The position numbers and the translations under genes were made by a program. Below the pieces are notes generated by a model. The model did not search any database. It was not told the origin of the DNA and was given only the letters and a program-made list of their open reading frames with translations. Positions 35,416 through 43,955 of a DNA stretch of 64,000 bases are shown piece after piece. This stretch comes from Kaistia hirudinis. GTDB taxonomy: Bacteria > Pseudomonadota > Alphaproteobacteria > Rhizobiales > Kaistiaceae. Location of the stretch: the NCBI RefSeq assembly GCF_014196455.1, contig NZ_JACIDS010000005.1, forward strand, positions 1 to 64,000, in the 5' to 3' direction. Each line of letters starts with the position of its first letter. Positions within the stretch are counted from its first letter, which is position 1.

Positions 35416-36192
35416 GTGCAGGGCTGGCTCGGGCTGTCCTACGAGGCATCGGTCGCGCTGGTGACCTTCCTGTGCCTCTGCGCCGCATCGCTCGGCACGC
35501 TGTTCACCTATCATCGCCTGCCGGAGCACCATCTGGACGACAAGACGCTCGACATCGTTCGCATCGTCGCCAACATCTTCGGCCTGCTGAGCTCGCTGGT
35601 TCTCGGCCTCATGGTCAGCCAGGCGAGCAGCAATTTCGGCGAGGTCGACAAGGCGGTGCACGCCTATGCGACCGAACTGATCCTGCTCGATCGCGCCATA
35701 CGCGATCTCGGCCCCGCCGCGGAGCCGGCTCGCGCCGACCTCCTCGCCTATGTCACGAACGTCGTCGCGATGCGCGATGTCGAGCGCCCCGCGCTTCCCG
35801 CCGAGAACAAGACGGCCGAGGAGACGCTGCATGACGTCCGCACCAAGCTGGCGGCGCTGCAGCTGACCGACCCCGACATGATTGCGCAGCGCGACACCGC
35901 CAAGGCGGACGTGAACACGCTGCTCCGCGCCCGCTGGGGCATCATCGACCGCACCGAGGGGTCCGTTCCGTTCCCCCTGCTGGTCGCCCTCATCGTCTGG
36001 CTCACCATGACGATGGCCTGCTATGCCTACCGCGCCCCGAAGAACGCGATCGTCGTGACCGGTTTCGTCGTCTCCTCGGCCCTGCTCTCAGGCGCGATCT
36101 TCATGATCCTCGATATGGGCCGCCCCTTCGACGGCCCGATCCAGGCCTCATCCGCGCCCTTTGAACACGCCCTGACGGAGCTGAAACGTTAG
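35416..36192 (+). CDS. Membrane protein, DUF4239/bestrophin-like
   Basis: 258 residues from a GTG after GGGGAGAA. There are two N-terminal helices ([40 protein letters not shown]), a ~110-residue soluble helical middle and two C-terminal helices ([37 protein letters not shown]). This 2+2 layout matches the DUF4239 family, which is related to bestrophin-like channels. Function is unknown. It is convergent with the MoCF-domain gene; the stops overlap by four bases (36189-36192). Confidence 0.65.
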   Translation: MQGWLGLSYEASVALVTFLCLCAASLGTLFTYHRLPEHHLDDKTLDIVRIVANIFGLLSSLVLGLMVSQASSNFGEVDKAVHAYATELILLDRAIRDLGPAAEPARADLLAYVTNVVAMRDVERPALPAENKTAEETLHDVRTKLAALQLTDPDMIAQRDTAKADVNTLLRARWGIIDRTEGSVPFPLLVALIVWLTMTMACYAYRAPKNAIVVTGFVVSSALLSGAIFMILDMGRPFDGPIQASSAPFEHALTELKR

Positions 36193-36944
36193 CGGGGCGT
36201 GACGAGCAGGCTGGCGATCAACTCCTCGACGGCGCGCACGGCGACGGCGAGACGATCCGCATCGCGCGAACGCAGCACGATATCTGTCGCGAAGCCGCCA
36301 TCGAGCATCTTCGGATAGCTGCCGATCGAGACATCGGGAAAATCCTGCTGGATCGCCCCGAGCCCGGCCGCGATCCGCCCCTCGCCCATCGAGGCGGGAA
36401 CGGTGGCGGAGAGCATCTTGGTCCCGGTCGGGATCGTCGCCGTCACGGCGTCGAGCATCGCCTGCATGATGACGGGCACGCCGGCCATCACATGGACGTT
36501 GCCGATCGTGAAGCCCGGCGCCTTGGAAACGGGATTGTCGATCAGCGCCGCGCCGGCCGGAATGCGGGCCATGCGCAGGCGCGCCTCGTTCAGGCTGGCC
36601 GCGCCATAATGTTCGGTGAGGATCGCGACGGCGCGGGGATCGTGGTCGATCGACACGCCGAAGGCCTTTGCCATCGAATCGGCGGTGATGTCGTCATGCG
36701 TCGGGCCGATGCCGCCGGTCGAGAAGACATGGTCGTAGCGCGCCGACAGCGCGCGGACGGCGGTGACGATCTCGTCCTCGAGGTCGGGAACGACGCGCAC
36801 CTCGCGCACATCGATCCCGATGGCCGTGCAATATTCGGCAATGTAGCCGATATTCTTGTCCTTGGTACGGCCCGAGAGAATCTCGTCGCCGATCACGAGA
36901 ATGGCGGCGGTGACGATCTTCGGACCTTCGGCAGCTTGGCTCAT
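36189..36944 (-). CDS. MoCF-domain (CinA N-terminal-like) molybdopterin-binding protein
   Basis: 251 residues from MSQAAEGPK. The domain shows LVIGDEILSGRTKDKNIGYI, then STGGIGPTHDDITADSMAKA and the C-terminal PGFTIGNVHVMAGVP. This is the MoaB/Mog-like fold found in CinA, here without the nicotinamide-deamidase C-terminal domain (CinA is ~420 residues). Members may have ADP-ribose or NMN-related pyrophosphatase activity; which one applies here is unclear. It is divergent from map. Confidence 0.85.
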   Translation of the reverse strand: MSQAAEGPKIVTAAILVIGDEILSGRTKDKNIGYIAEYCTAIGIDVREVRVVPDLEDEIVTAVRALSARYDHVFSTGGIGPTHDDITADSMAKAFGVSIDHDPRAVAILTEHYGAASLNEARLRMARIPAGAALIDNPVSKAPGFTIGNVHVMAGVPVIMQAMLDAVTATIPTGTKMLSATVPASMGEGRIAAGLGAIQQDFPDVSIGSYPKMLDGGFATDIVLRSRDADRLAVAVRAVEELIASLLVTPR

Positions 36945-37154
36945 CGTGATGCGCTCCAACGGATCGCAGCGGTTTAGCCGGCTGCGCGGCGACACTCAAT
37001 CGCCGTTTCGCAGCAGCACCGCCGCAGGCGCGAAATCGTCGAAACGTCGCGAATTCGCTTGTAAGCTCGCCTCCGATACGCCAGATCGGAAGAAACCCGA
37101 ACGATACCGGCGATCCGTCGCTTTGAGCGCAGCGCGCCGGCGCTGGAGTAGTCC

Positions 37155-37988
37155 ATGGTTACCTATGTCGACGACGCGACCGCGCCCCTCAAGAACACCG
37201 GGCAGATCCGCCTCTATGATCGCGCGGGCTTCGACGCCATGCACCGTGCCGGCCGCCTGGCCGCCGCCTGCCTCGACGAACTCGCCGACCTGATCCATCC
37301 CGGCATACCGACCGACGAGATCGACCGCTTCGTGTTCGAATTCGGCGAGGCCCATGGCGCGCTGCCGGCGACACTCGGCTATCGCGGCTATACGAAGTCG
37401 ACCTGCACCTCGATCAACCACGTCGTCTGCCACGGCATCCCGAACGACAAGCCGCTGCGCGAGGGCGACATTCTCAATGTGGACGTCACCTACATCCTGG
37501 ACGGCTGGTACGGCGATTCGAGCCGCATGTACTATGTCGGCGAGGTCAAGCGCGCCGCGGAGCGTCTGGTCGAGGTCACCTACGAATCGCTGATGCGCGG
37601 CATCGCCGTGGTGAAGCCGGGCGCCACGACCGGCGATATCGGCCACGCGATCCAGTCCTTCGCCGAGGCGGAACGCTGCTCGGTCGTGCGCGACTTCTGC
37701 GGCCACGGCGTCGGACGCTTGTTCCACGACACGCCGAACATCCTCCACTACGGCAATCCCGGCGAGGGCGTCGAGCTCAAGCCCGGCATGATCTTCACGA
37801 TCGAGCCGATGATCAATCTCGGCAAGCCGCATGTGAAGGTGCTGGCCGATGGCTGGACGGCGGTCACGCGCGACCGCTCGCTCTCGGCGCAGTTCGAGCA
37901 CACGGTGGGCGTCACCGAGACGGGCTGCGAGATCTTCACGCTGTCGCCGCGCGGCTATACCTGCCCGCCCTACCCGGCCGGGGCATGA
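37155..37988 (+). CDS. map: Type I methionine aminopeptidase
   Basis: 277 residues. The metal ligands are two Asp in [15 protein letters not shown], His in [16 protein letters not shown], Glu in FTIEPMI and Glu in [12 protein letters not shown]; the substrate His is in [11 protein letters not shown]. It removes the N-terminal Met from nascent proteins. A short N-terminal extension of about 15 residues precedes the domain. The stop overlaps the radC start (ATGA, 37985-37988), a map-radC pairing common in Rhizobiales. Confidence 0.96.
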   Translation: MVTYVDDATAPLKNTGQIRLYDRAGFDAMHRAGRLAAACLDELADLIHPGIPTDEIDRFVFEFGEAHGALPATLGYRGYTKSTCTSINHVVCHGIPNDKPLREGDILNVDVTYILDGWYGDSSRMYYVGEVKRAAERLVEVTYESLMRGIAVVKPGATTGDIGHAIQSFAEAERCSVVRDFCGHGVGRLFHDTPNILHYGNPGEGVELKPGMIFTIEPMINLGKPHVKVLADGWTAVTRDRSLSAQFEHTVGVTETGCEIFTLSPRGYTCPPYPAGA

Positions 37989-38686
37989 GCGGATTCGACG
38001 ACAATCCCGGGGATCTGCCCCATTTCGTCGGCCACCGGGAGCGGCTGAAGGCCCGCTTCCGCGACCAGGGCGCCGACGCCCTGGCCGACTACGAGCTGCT
38101 CGAACTGCTCCTCTTCCAGGCCGTGCCACGCCGCGACACGAAGCCGCTCGCCAAGGCGCTGCTCGCCCGCTTCGGAACCTTCTCCGACGTGCTGGCCGCG
38201 CCGGAAGCGCGGTTGATGGAGGTGTCCGGCATCGGCGCCTCGGTCGCGGCACATTTGAAAGTCGTCCACGCCGCCGCCATGCGCTACGCCCGCGGCGCGG
38301 TGCGGGAGCGCCCGCTCCTCTCCTCCTGGAGCGCCGTGATCGACTATTGCCGCGCGACCATGGCCTATGAGGAAAAGGAGCAGTTCCGCATCCTCTTCCT
38401 CGACAAGCGCAACGCGCTGATCGACGACGAGGTCCAGCAGGTCGGCACCGTCGACCACACGCCCGTCTACCCGCGCGAGGTGGTCAAGCGGGCGCTGGAA
38501 CTCTCTGCGACGGCGATCGTCCTCGTGCACAACCACCCCTCCGGAGACCCGACGCCCTCCCGCGCGGATATCCAGATGACCAAGACGATCATCGACGTCG
38601 CCACCCCACTCGGCATCACCGTCCACGACCACATCATCGTCGGCCGCAACGGCCATGCGAGCTTCAAGGGACTGAAGCTGATCTGA
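37985..38686 (+). CDS. radC: RadC family JAB/MPN-domain protein
   Basis: 233 residues. An N-terminal helix-hairpin-helix region ([19 protein letters not shown], then [16 protein letters not shown]) is followed by a JAMM-type metalloprotease-like domain with [18 protein letters not shown]. RadC is historically linked to DNA repair, but its role is disputed and its biochemical activity is not established. It is translationally coupled to map. Confidence 0.92.
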   Translation: MSGFDDNPGDLPHFVGHRERLKARFRDQGADALADYELLELLLFQAVPRRDTKPLAKALLARFGTFSDVLAAPEARLMEVSGIGASVAAHLKVVHAAAMRYARGAVRERPLLSSWSAVIDYCRATMAYEEKEQFRILFLDKRNALIDDEVQQVGTVDHTPVYPREVVKRALELSATAIVLVHNHPSGDPTPSRADIQMTKTIIDVATPLGITVHDHIIVGRNGHASFKGLKLI

Positions 38687-38968
38687 GGGGTCGGCCGGAG
38701 ATCAGCAGCAAGAGACGCGCGCCGTCGCCCCTTTCGTCGCACGTCCCAGGCGACGAAATCGCGGCGAGGCTGGAATGAGATGCCCCCGGGCGCTCACGAG
38801 CCCCCGGGCCCCGTCGTGAACAGGCCCAAGCATTCTGGCGACACCATCACTACGATGGACCGCGCCCAAGGCAAGAGTTAGGATCGCCGTGTCTGCGTGC
38901 CTGGGCTTCCTGCTGTCCGGACGTGTGGAGAGCCGGCGGGGAAGCGCGGCCGAACGCCGGGAGGGTGC
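38687..38968. other. Intergenic region with two inverted repeats, no gene seen
   Basis: The 282 bases between radC and the GtrA-like gene hold the inverted repeat TTTCGTCGC/GCGACGAAA (38732-38740, 38750-38758; 9-base loop). A second repeat, TCACGA/TCGTGA (38794-38799, 38814-38819), surrounds a run of C and G. Either could end radC transcription. No convincing coding frame was seen. Confidence 0.4.
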
Positions 38969-39421
38969 ATGCCACGCGGGACATCCAGGCGCCAGTTCGC
39001 CGCCTTTGTTGTCGTGGGGATCGTCTCGGCCGTATTGTCGTTGGCCGTACGATATGCCGCCAACCTCGTCATCGCCTTCGAAGCTTCGGTGGTCGTCGCT
39101 CATATCGTCGGCATGCTGTTCTCGTTCGGCGTCAACCGGCTGGCAGTCTTCCCCTCCTCCGATCGCCCGGTCTGGGACGAACTCGGCCGATTCACGCTGG
39201 TCAACGTGGTATCGCTGCTGCTCGCGACCGGCGTCAGTTCATGGCTCTACCGCGTCGGCCTGCCGGCAATCCGCTTCGCCTACGCTCCGGCGCTCACCGC
39301 TCATTTCCTCGGCCTGGCAGCCTGTACGCTGCCGAGCTTCCTTGGGCACAAGCTCTTCTCTTTCCGCGCCACGGCGGACACCCGCGGCACCGAGCCGCGG
39401 ACGGAGTCCGGGAGCAGCTGA
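38969..39421 (+). CDS. GtrA family membrane protein
   Basis: 150 residues from the ATG at 38969, preceded by GAGGG. There are four hydrophobic helices: FAAFVVVGIVSAVLSLAVRY, VVVAHIVGMLFSFGVNRLAV, FTLVNVVSLLLATGVSS and ALTAHFLGLAACTLPSFLGH. The last carries the conserved C-terminal GHKLFSF pattern of GtrA. GtrA-like proteins are thought to flip undecaprenyl-phosphate-sugar used for glycan decoration. The usual GtrB partner is absent, but a GtrII-like protein lies 2.4 kb downstream on the other strand. Confidence 0.82.
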   Translation: MPRGTSRRQFAAFVVVGIVSAVLSLAVRYAANLVIAFEASVVVAHIVGMLFSFGVNRLAVFPSSDRPVWDELGRFTLVNVVSLLLATGVSSWLYRVGLPAIRFAYAPALTAHFLGLAACTLPSFLGHKLFSFRATADTRGTEPRTESGSS

Positions 39422-39427
39422 GCCGCT

Positions 39428-40309
39428 CTACATGCCCTTGTCGTTGCGCGCGAGCTCGGCAAGCCGCTCCGCCAGATAGCTGCCGGCGGTATGGCGCTCC
39501 GACAGCACCACGTCGGGCCGCGGCTGCAGGAATAGCGGGATCGAGACGCGCGAGCGCTTGGCGGCGTCGCCCGTCGGGTTGATCACCCGATGCGTGGTCG
39601 AGCGGTAATAGCCGCCTGACGCCTCCTGCAGCATGTCGCCGGTATTGATCACGAGCGTTCCGAAATCGAACGGCACGTCGACCCATTCGCCCGCGCCATT
39701 GAGAAGTTGCAGGCCGCGCTCGTTCGCCGACGGCAAGACGGTGAGCAGGTTGATATCCTCATGCGCATGGGCGCGGACTGCATCGGGATCCTCCTCGCCG
39801 GTCAGCGGCGGATAGCGAAGGATGCGGAAGAGCGAGCCGGAGCTGCCTTCGATCATATCCGGAAGTGGAATCGAGAATTTGGCTTTCACTTCGGGAGGCG
39901 TATTGTCCTCGACCCACCCGAGCAGTTCAGCGGCAAGTTTGACGGCCAGATCATAATAACGCCGTGCGGCATCCGAGACCTCGTCCGGATACCGGCCCCA
40001 GGAATAGATGTGATAGTATTCCTTGAGATCGCGCTTCTTGCCGGTCTTGGCAGTCTCGGCGCGGTGCGGCGGGAAATATCCGTCATGCTTCTCGCCGACG
40101 AGATATTTCATCTTGTCGTCGCCGTCGAAGAAGGCGAGCCATTCCGAATAGATCTGCTCAACGAGATCCTGCGGAATCGGGTGATTGCGCAGCACGCCGA
40201 ACCCCGACTGCCGCAGCGAGCGCGCAAACAGCGCCGGCGCATTGGGGTCGCGGTAATCGACGGAAATCACGCCGCTCTCGCCGACTGAACTCTGTCCGGA
40301 AAGTGTCAT
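39428..40309 (-). CDS. 2-oxoglutarate-Fe(II) oxygenase, isopenicillin N synthase-like
   Basis: 293 residues. The jelly-roll domain carries the iron ligands HxD in AHAHEDINLLTVLP and the distal His in STTHRVINP, followed by the cosubstrate-binding R-x-S in RSRVSIPLF. The N-terminal DIOX_N-like part is LFARSLRQSGFGVLRNHPIP. It is expected to oxidise a small molecule using O2, with or without 2-oxoglutarate. The substrate is unknown. It is convergent with the GtrA-like gene (6-base gap) and marks the left edge of the lower-GC stretch. Confidence 0.86.
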   Translation of the reverse strand: MTLSGQSSVGESGVISVDYRDPNAPALFARSLRQSGFGVLRNHPIPQDLVEQIYSEWLAFFDGDDKMKYLVGEKHDGYFPPHRAETAKTGKKRDLKEYYHIYSWGRYPDEVSDAARRYYDLAVKLAAELLGWVEDNTPPEVKAKFSIPLPDMIEGSSGSLFRILRYPPLTGEEDPDAVRAHAHEDINLLTVLPSANERGLQLLNGAGEWVDVPFDFGTLVINTGDMLQEASGGYYRSTTHRVINPTGDAAKRSRVSIPLFLQPRPDVVLSERHTAGSYLAERLAELARNDKGM

Positions 40310-40615
40310 CTATCGTCCCTGTCTTTTTGCTCTTGACCAAAACGCGAGGCACAACCCCGATCACGATCTCGCAATGCGTAACATCCCAGCCAGCCCCCCG
40401 GAGTCGACTGAAACGCATGTCCCGATGCACCTCCAGGACTGCCGATGCAGTGTCGAGCCAATTCTTACCGCCGATCATCATGCCATTGACGGCAGCGATC
40501 GACAGCCCCCTCTCCACGAATTCAACCGAACCAACCGAGCCAATGGAACACCTGTCGACGGAGGTGCCCTCGGGTGCTACGAGCAAATTGGATACGTATT
40601 CCCTGGAGAGAGTAG
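40310..40615. other. Intergenic region at the left edge of a lower-GC island
   Basis: There are 306 bases between divergent genes. The composition shifts from the GC-rich host pattern to a more mixed one. Short frames exist on both strands but none has a ribosome site or recognisable product. A GGAGAGA ribosome site at its right end precedes the next gene. It probably holds two divergent promoters; no dyad stands out. Confidence 0.4.
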
Positions 40616-41809
40616 ATGAAGCGGCAAGATGCTGTCGGGAACCACCCCACGGTCGTTTGCTACCTTGCCGCAACGGCGCTCACAGGCGTCCTCGTATTCG
40701 AATACGCCCTTGCGACACAGAATCTAAACTACGGCTTCCCAACCAGCTATACCTGGACGGAACTGCTTCTGAACTACCAGGGAGGCGTCATAAAGCGAGC
40801 CGCCCTAGGTGAAATCGCCTATCATATCGATTTTTTACTCCCTGCTCGCCTATTCATTCTTGCAGTAATAGTTAGCCTATGGGTCACCTGCATATTGAGT
40901 ATTGTATGGGTCCTGCGCATCTTCCAATCATTTGCTGGACTTCTCTTTCTCGTTTCTCCAGCAGGATTGCTATTCCCAATCTATGACCAGGCGGCGTTTG
41001 GGCGAAAGGACCTCTTCGTCTGGGCGGTCGCCGTGGTTGCCGCCGTTCTCACGACGAAAGTTCGCAATAGCTGGCAGTCTCTTACCGCCATCTTGGCAAC
41101 GGCCATCGGCGCCACCGCCTTCAGCGAGACGGTCACGTTCTACATCCCCTTGATATTTTGGGGATTTCTCTCCACACGCAGGAATGAGAGCATTCAATTT
41201 CGCGTCACCGCGGCGTTGATCGTCGGGGCCGTCACCCTGCTTGGATTCGCTGTCAATTACGCTCTGAAATCCACAAATGAATCGATGATCGCCACGTCGT
41301 GGCAAACCCTCTATCCCGACGCCTACCAGAATGCCGGCGCCCTTTGCTGCCTCGGAATGAACCTCTCCCAGGCACTGCAGCATATGGCCGGCACCGCGGC
41401 GGCCCCACTCCCCAGAGACAGCTACATCTTGGGCGCCCTGCTGGCGATCATTCCAACATTGGTTCTGGTGTGGTCTCGACCGCCTCGCGAGCCGAGAACG
41501 ATATTGGGCACGCTATGCCTGATTGCAGGCCTGCTCGGCTCGCTCGCTCCACTGGCGCTCGCCACAGACTGGGGACGATTCATCAGCCTTTCTACGTCGG
41601 TTACCTTCCTCGCCACCTGGACTGCCTTGAGCGGTGAACCGTTCCGAGCGTGTCCATCGCCGACTTGTCCTCGCGGCCTCTCGGTGCTTGTCGGCAAGGC
41701 CCTCATCCTGGTGCTGTTTGCTGGATCATGGCGGATGACGCACTGGCGCCCCTCTGGCGAGTCCGGCGTTCTGCCGGGACCGCTACTCTCGTGGCTAGGC
41801 CTCGCCTGA
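40616..41809 (+). CDS. Large polytopic membrane protein of unknown function (island gene)
   Basis: 397 residues with about nine or ten hydrophobic helices (VVCYLAATALTGVLVFEYAL, SFAGLLFLVSPAGLLFPIYD, ITLLGF-type mid helices). Early charged loops include WTELLLNYQGGVIKRAALGE. This motif near the N-terminus is reminiscent of uncharacterised membrane proteins found in polysaccharide and O-antigen islands. Codon use and base composition are less GC-rich than the flanks. I cannot assign a function; a glycosyltransferase or polymerase of GT-C type is possible. It is convergent with the GtrII-like gene. Confidence 0.65.
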   Translation: MKRQDAVGNHPTVVCYLAATALTGVLVFEYALATQNLNYGFPTSYTWTELLLNYQGGVIKRAALGEIAYHIDFLLPARLFILAVIVSLWVTCILSIVWVLRIFQSFAGLLFLVSPAGLLFPIYDQAAFGRKDLFVWAVAVVAAVLTTKVRNSWQSLTAILATAIGATAFSETVTFYIPLIFWGFLSTRRNESIQFRVTAALIVGAVTLLGFAVNYALKSTNESMIATSWQTLYPDAYQNAGALCCLGMNLSQALQHMAGTAAAPLPRDSYILGALLAIIPTLVLVWSRPPREPRTILGTLCLIAGLLGSLAPLALATDWGRFISLSTSVTFLATWTALSGEPFRACPSPTCPRGLSVLVGKALILVLFAGSWRMTHWRPSGESGVLPGPLLSWLGLA

Positions 41810-41859
41810 TGTCGACTATCTGGCCGGATACCCCGCACTGCTGGCTTCGTCAGCATCGA

Positions 41860-43461
41860 CTAACGTAGGTCGGTTTTCTCAATACCGTCCCGATAAGACT
41901 CCAAATTGACGACGATCGTATCATTCGCGACAAACACTGAGCCGGGGGCCGGCCATATCGCGTGAGCGGTGGCTGCACTCAACAACACGTTTAGGTTCTT
42001 GGCCTGAACGCGCTCGAATACGTCTGCTCCTGCCAGCAAATTCAGATAGTCGACCTGATGATAGGTTGCGAAAAGAGAGAATGAGATATTGGGCCGATTT
42101 GCGCGCCACGGAAACTTGACGAACTGCCGATAAGCCTCAGTTGGCAAGTGCCCCAAGATCAAAAGGTCGTGCTTGCGTGAATAAAGATCAGGAACTTCGG
42201 CCTCGATCCGAGCAAGAATCCGACCTGCCCGCTGCAACTCAAGCGTTGAGCGCAGATTCGCTGCCTGCGACTCTTGAGCGCCAACGATGACGAAAACGTA
42301 GATCAGACCGACAGCCGCGACAATGGACAGCTGTCGAAGCACCTGATAGCGCCAGGAAAGCGACAGGAGAAATGCCAGGGTATACGCCTCCGCGACAACC
42401 AGTCGGCCGGCGACACTCCAAGCCGTATCATTCAATACATAGGCTAGATAGATGCAGACTGGCAAAGACGCCAGTATAAAAAGCCCTAGCACACGTTCAA
42501 TCGAAGGCCTGCACAAGCAAATCACAATGCAAGCACCCACACCACCAGCTATCGCAAGAAGGACAATGCAAGATAGCGGAAACAACAGCATCTGCGTCAG
42601 ATCATAGGCGCTCGCCAACGCTCGGGCGTAGGCGGCCCCGATCCGGGCAAGCGGCGATTTGTCGACATCAAGTAGCGTCATCGGGCCGTTTGGACGACTG
42701 ACAACAGCCTTCAGAGACAGCCAGTAGGCAACGCAAGCGAGAAAGGCTGGCAGGAGAAAACGAACGGCGATGAGCCCGACGCACCGCAAACGGCTGACGA
42801 GACCGGGCGCAGGTGAGGTCACCTCGAGCAGCGCTTGGCGAAGTGCAATCAATAATATCACGGTCAATATCGATATCTTTGGCTGGTATATTGATAACGA
42901 AAGAAAGAATAAAATAAAAGCAACAAAAATACTATATCTTCCTGGACGGAGAAGCACGTAGCCCCCAATAGCTATAAGAAGATCCCCAAGAGTGAACGAA
43001 ATCGCATCACTGTTGAAAGAGTAATAATCCGCAACAAGTGGATGCAAGCTGACGAGCAACGCAACCATCAAAAACTCGCCGCGGCTTCTCGCACCAATGA
43101 TGCGCGCAAAGACGATTCCACTTGTGATTTGAAGAGCGACACCGACGAACATCTGGAGCGATTGCGTTCCGAAGCCGCCAGACAGCTGAATTATTATATC
43201 ATGCAGCCACCGTCCCTCCCAGATCGTGCGATATGACGGATAGGCCTGCACGAAGGCGTTCTGCGTTGTATGGTTCGTAAAGGGGAAATCCGTGAATAGA
43301 TACGCATATGCAACGAAATTCAGAAGATATGCTATAGCAAATACTGGTCCATCCGCCTTCAATAAGCTGTCTGCATTTTGCCGAATGCGTCGAAAACGTT
43401 GTTCTGTCGCGGCAATTATTTGAGGTCCGAAAAGGGCGGGGAAGATGCCTGCGAGATACAA
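41860..43461 (-). CDS. Polytopic membrane protein, GtrII-like glucosyltransferase domain
   Basis: 533 residues with about ten to twelve helices and a C-terminal soluble domain of ~130 residues. After the first helix it has YLFTDFPFTNHTTQNAFVQA and RTIWEGRWLHDIIIQLSGGF, then LVADYYSFNSDAISFTLGDL, acidic loops in the positions expected for GtrII-type GT-C enzymes. Such proteins transfer glucose from undecaprenyl-phosphate-glucose onto a surface glycan. The start is a TTG (43459-43461) directly after an in-frame stop, which is unusual and could mean a broken 5' end. Base composition is clearly lower in GC than the surroundings. Confidence 0.6.
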   Translation of the reverse strand: MYLAGIFPALFGPQIIAATEQRFRRIRQNADSLLKADGPVFAIAYLLNFVAYAYLFTDFPFTNHTTQNAFVQAYPSYRTIWEGRWLHDIIIQLSGGFGTQSLQMFVGVALQITSGIVFARIIGARSRGEFLMVALLVSLHPLVADYYSFNSDAISFTLGDLLIAIGGYVLLRPGRYSIFVAFILFFLSLSIYQPKISILTVILLIALRQALLEVTSPAPGLVSRLRCVGLIAVRFLLPAFLACVAYWLSLKAVVSRPNGPMTLLDVDKSPLARIGAAYARALASAYDLTQMLLFPLSCIVLLAIAGGVGACIVICLCRPSIERVLGLFILASLPVCIYLAYVLNDTAWSVAGRLVVAEAYTLAFLLSLSWRYQVLRQLSIVAAVGLIYVFVIVGAQESQAANLRSTLELQRAGRILARIEAEVPDLYSRKHDLLILGHLPTEAYRQFVKFPWRANRPNISFSLFATYHQVDYLNLLAGADVFERVQAKNLNVLLSAATAHAIWPAPGSVFVANDTIVVNLESYRDGIEKTDLR

Positions 43462-43955
43462 GATTTTCTACACTCCAGAGCGTTGTTGGTTGACCGACGA
43501 TTTGAGACACGCGAGCAAACCAAAGGCTGAGCCATACGACACCGATCTCTACAAGCCACGCCAACCGAATCCTCGCACAAAGGCCGATTGTAAAAGCGTA
43601 GCGTCGATCCTCCTCGGCTCGCAACGCCCCCAGGCGCATGTCGAAGCCCCTCTCTGTTGAAGCGCCCTAACCTCTCTGTTGAAAGCGCCCTAAACTGCCG
43701 CCCGTGATCGGACGGGCCGCGTATCGCACATGATCCCAGCGATCACATAGTCTGCCCGCTCCTTAAGCAACTGCCGCCTTTCGCGCCGCGGCATCCCGTT
43801 CATTGCGAATGATGCGATTGCCTCTAGCCAAGTCTGCACGGCTCATATGCAATAGCCGGGAAGCAGCCATTGGAAGGCTGCAACGTTGCAGCCTTCCGGA
43901 CGTTGGCATGCGGCTTGCCGGGAATGGCAGGAGATGAAAGGGAGATCGCGCACCG
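43462..43955. other. Gene-poor right edge of the island with a tandem repeat and a frameshifted remnant
   Basis: 494 bases. A tandem repeat of 22 and 23 bases (43649-43670, 43671-43693; CCTCTCTGTTGAA then GCGCCCTAA) is immediately followed on the minus strand by a possible broken small gene. Its ATG (43844-43846) opens MSRADLARGNRIIRNERDAA and stops at 43763, but a one-base shift continues LKERADYVIAGIMC to a stop at 43690. Neither part has a clear ribosome site. The rest shows nothing recognisable; the last ~100 bases should carry the Anbu-locus promoter. Confidence 0.35.
43649..43693 (+). repeat. Two-copy 22/23-bp tandem repeat
   Basis: The copies CCTCTCTGTTGAAGCGCCCTAA and its neighbour differ only by one inserted A, and abut with no spacer. 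It marks the boundary between lower-GC sequence and the GC-rich Anbu locus. It may be a replication slippage product or a scar from an inserted or lost element. Confidence 0.7.

Noticed and set aside
40374-40619. 81-codon plus-strand frame before the island membrane gene
   Set aside because: No ribosome site or recognisable product, and it overlaps the start of the next gene in another frame.
43199-43639. 146-codon minus-strand frame partly overlapping the GtrII-like gene
   Set aside because: Most of it is another frame of the 533-residue protein; the extra part has no recognisable domain, though it may be a decayed fragment.
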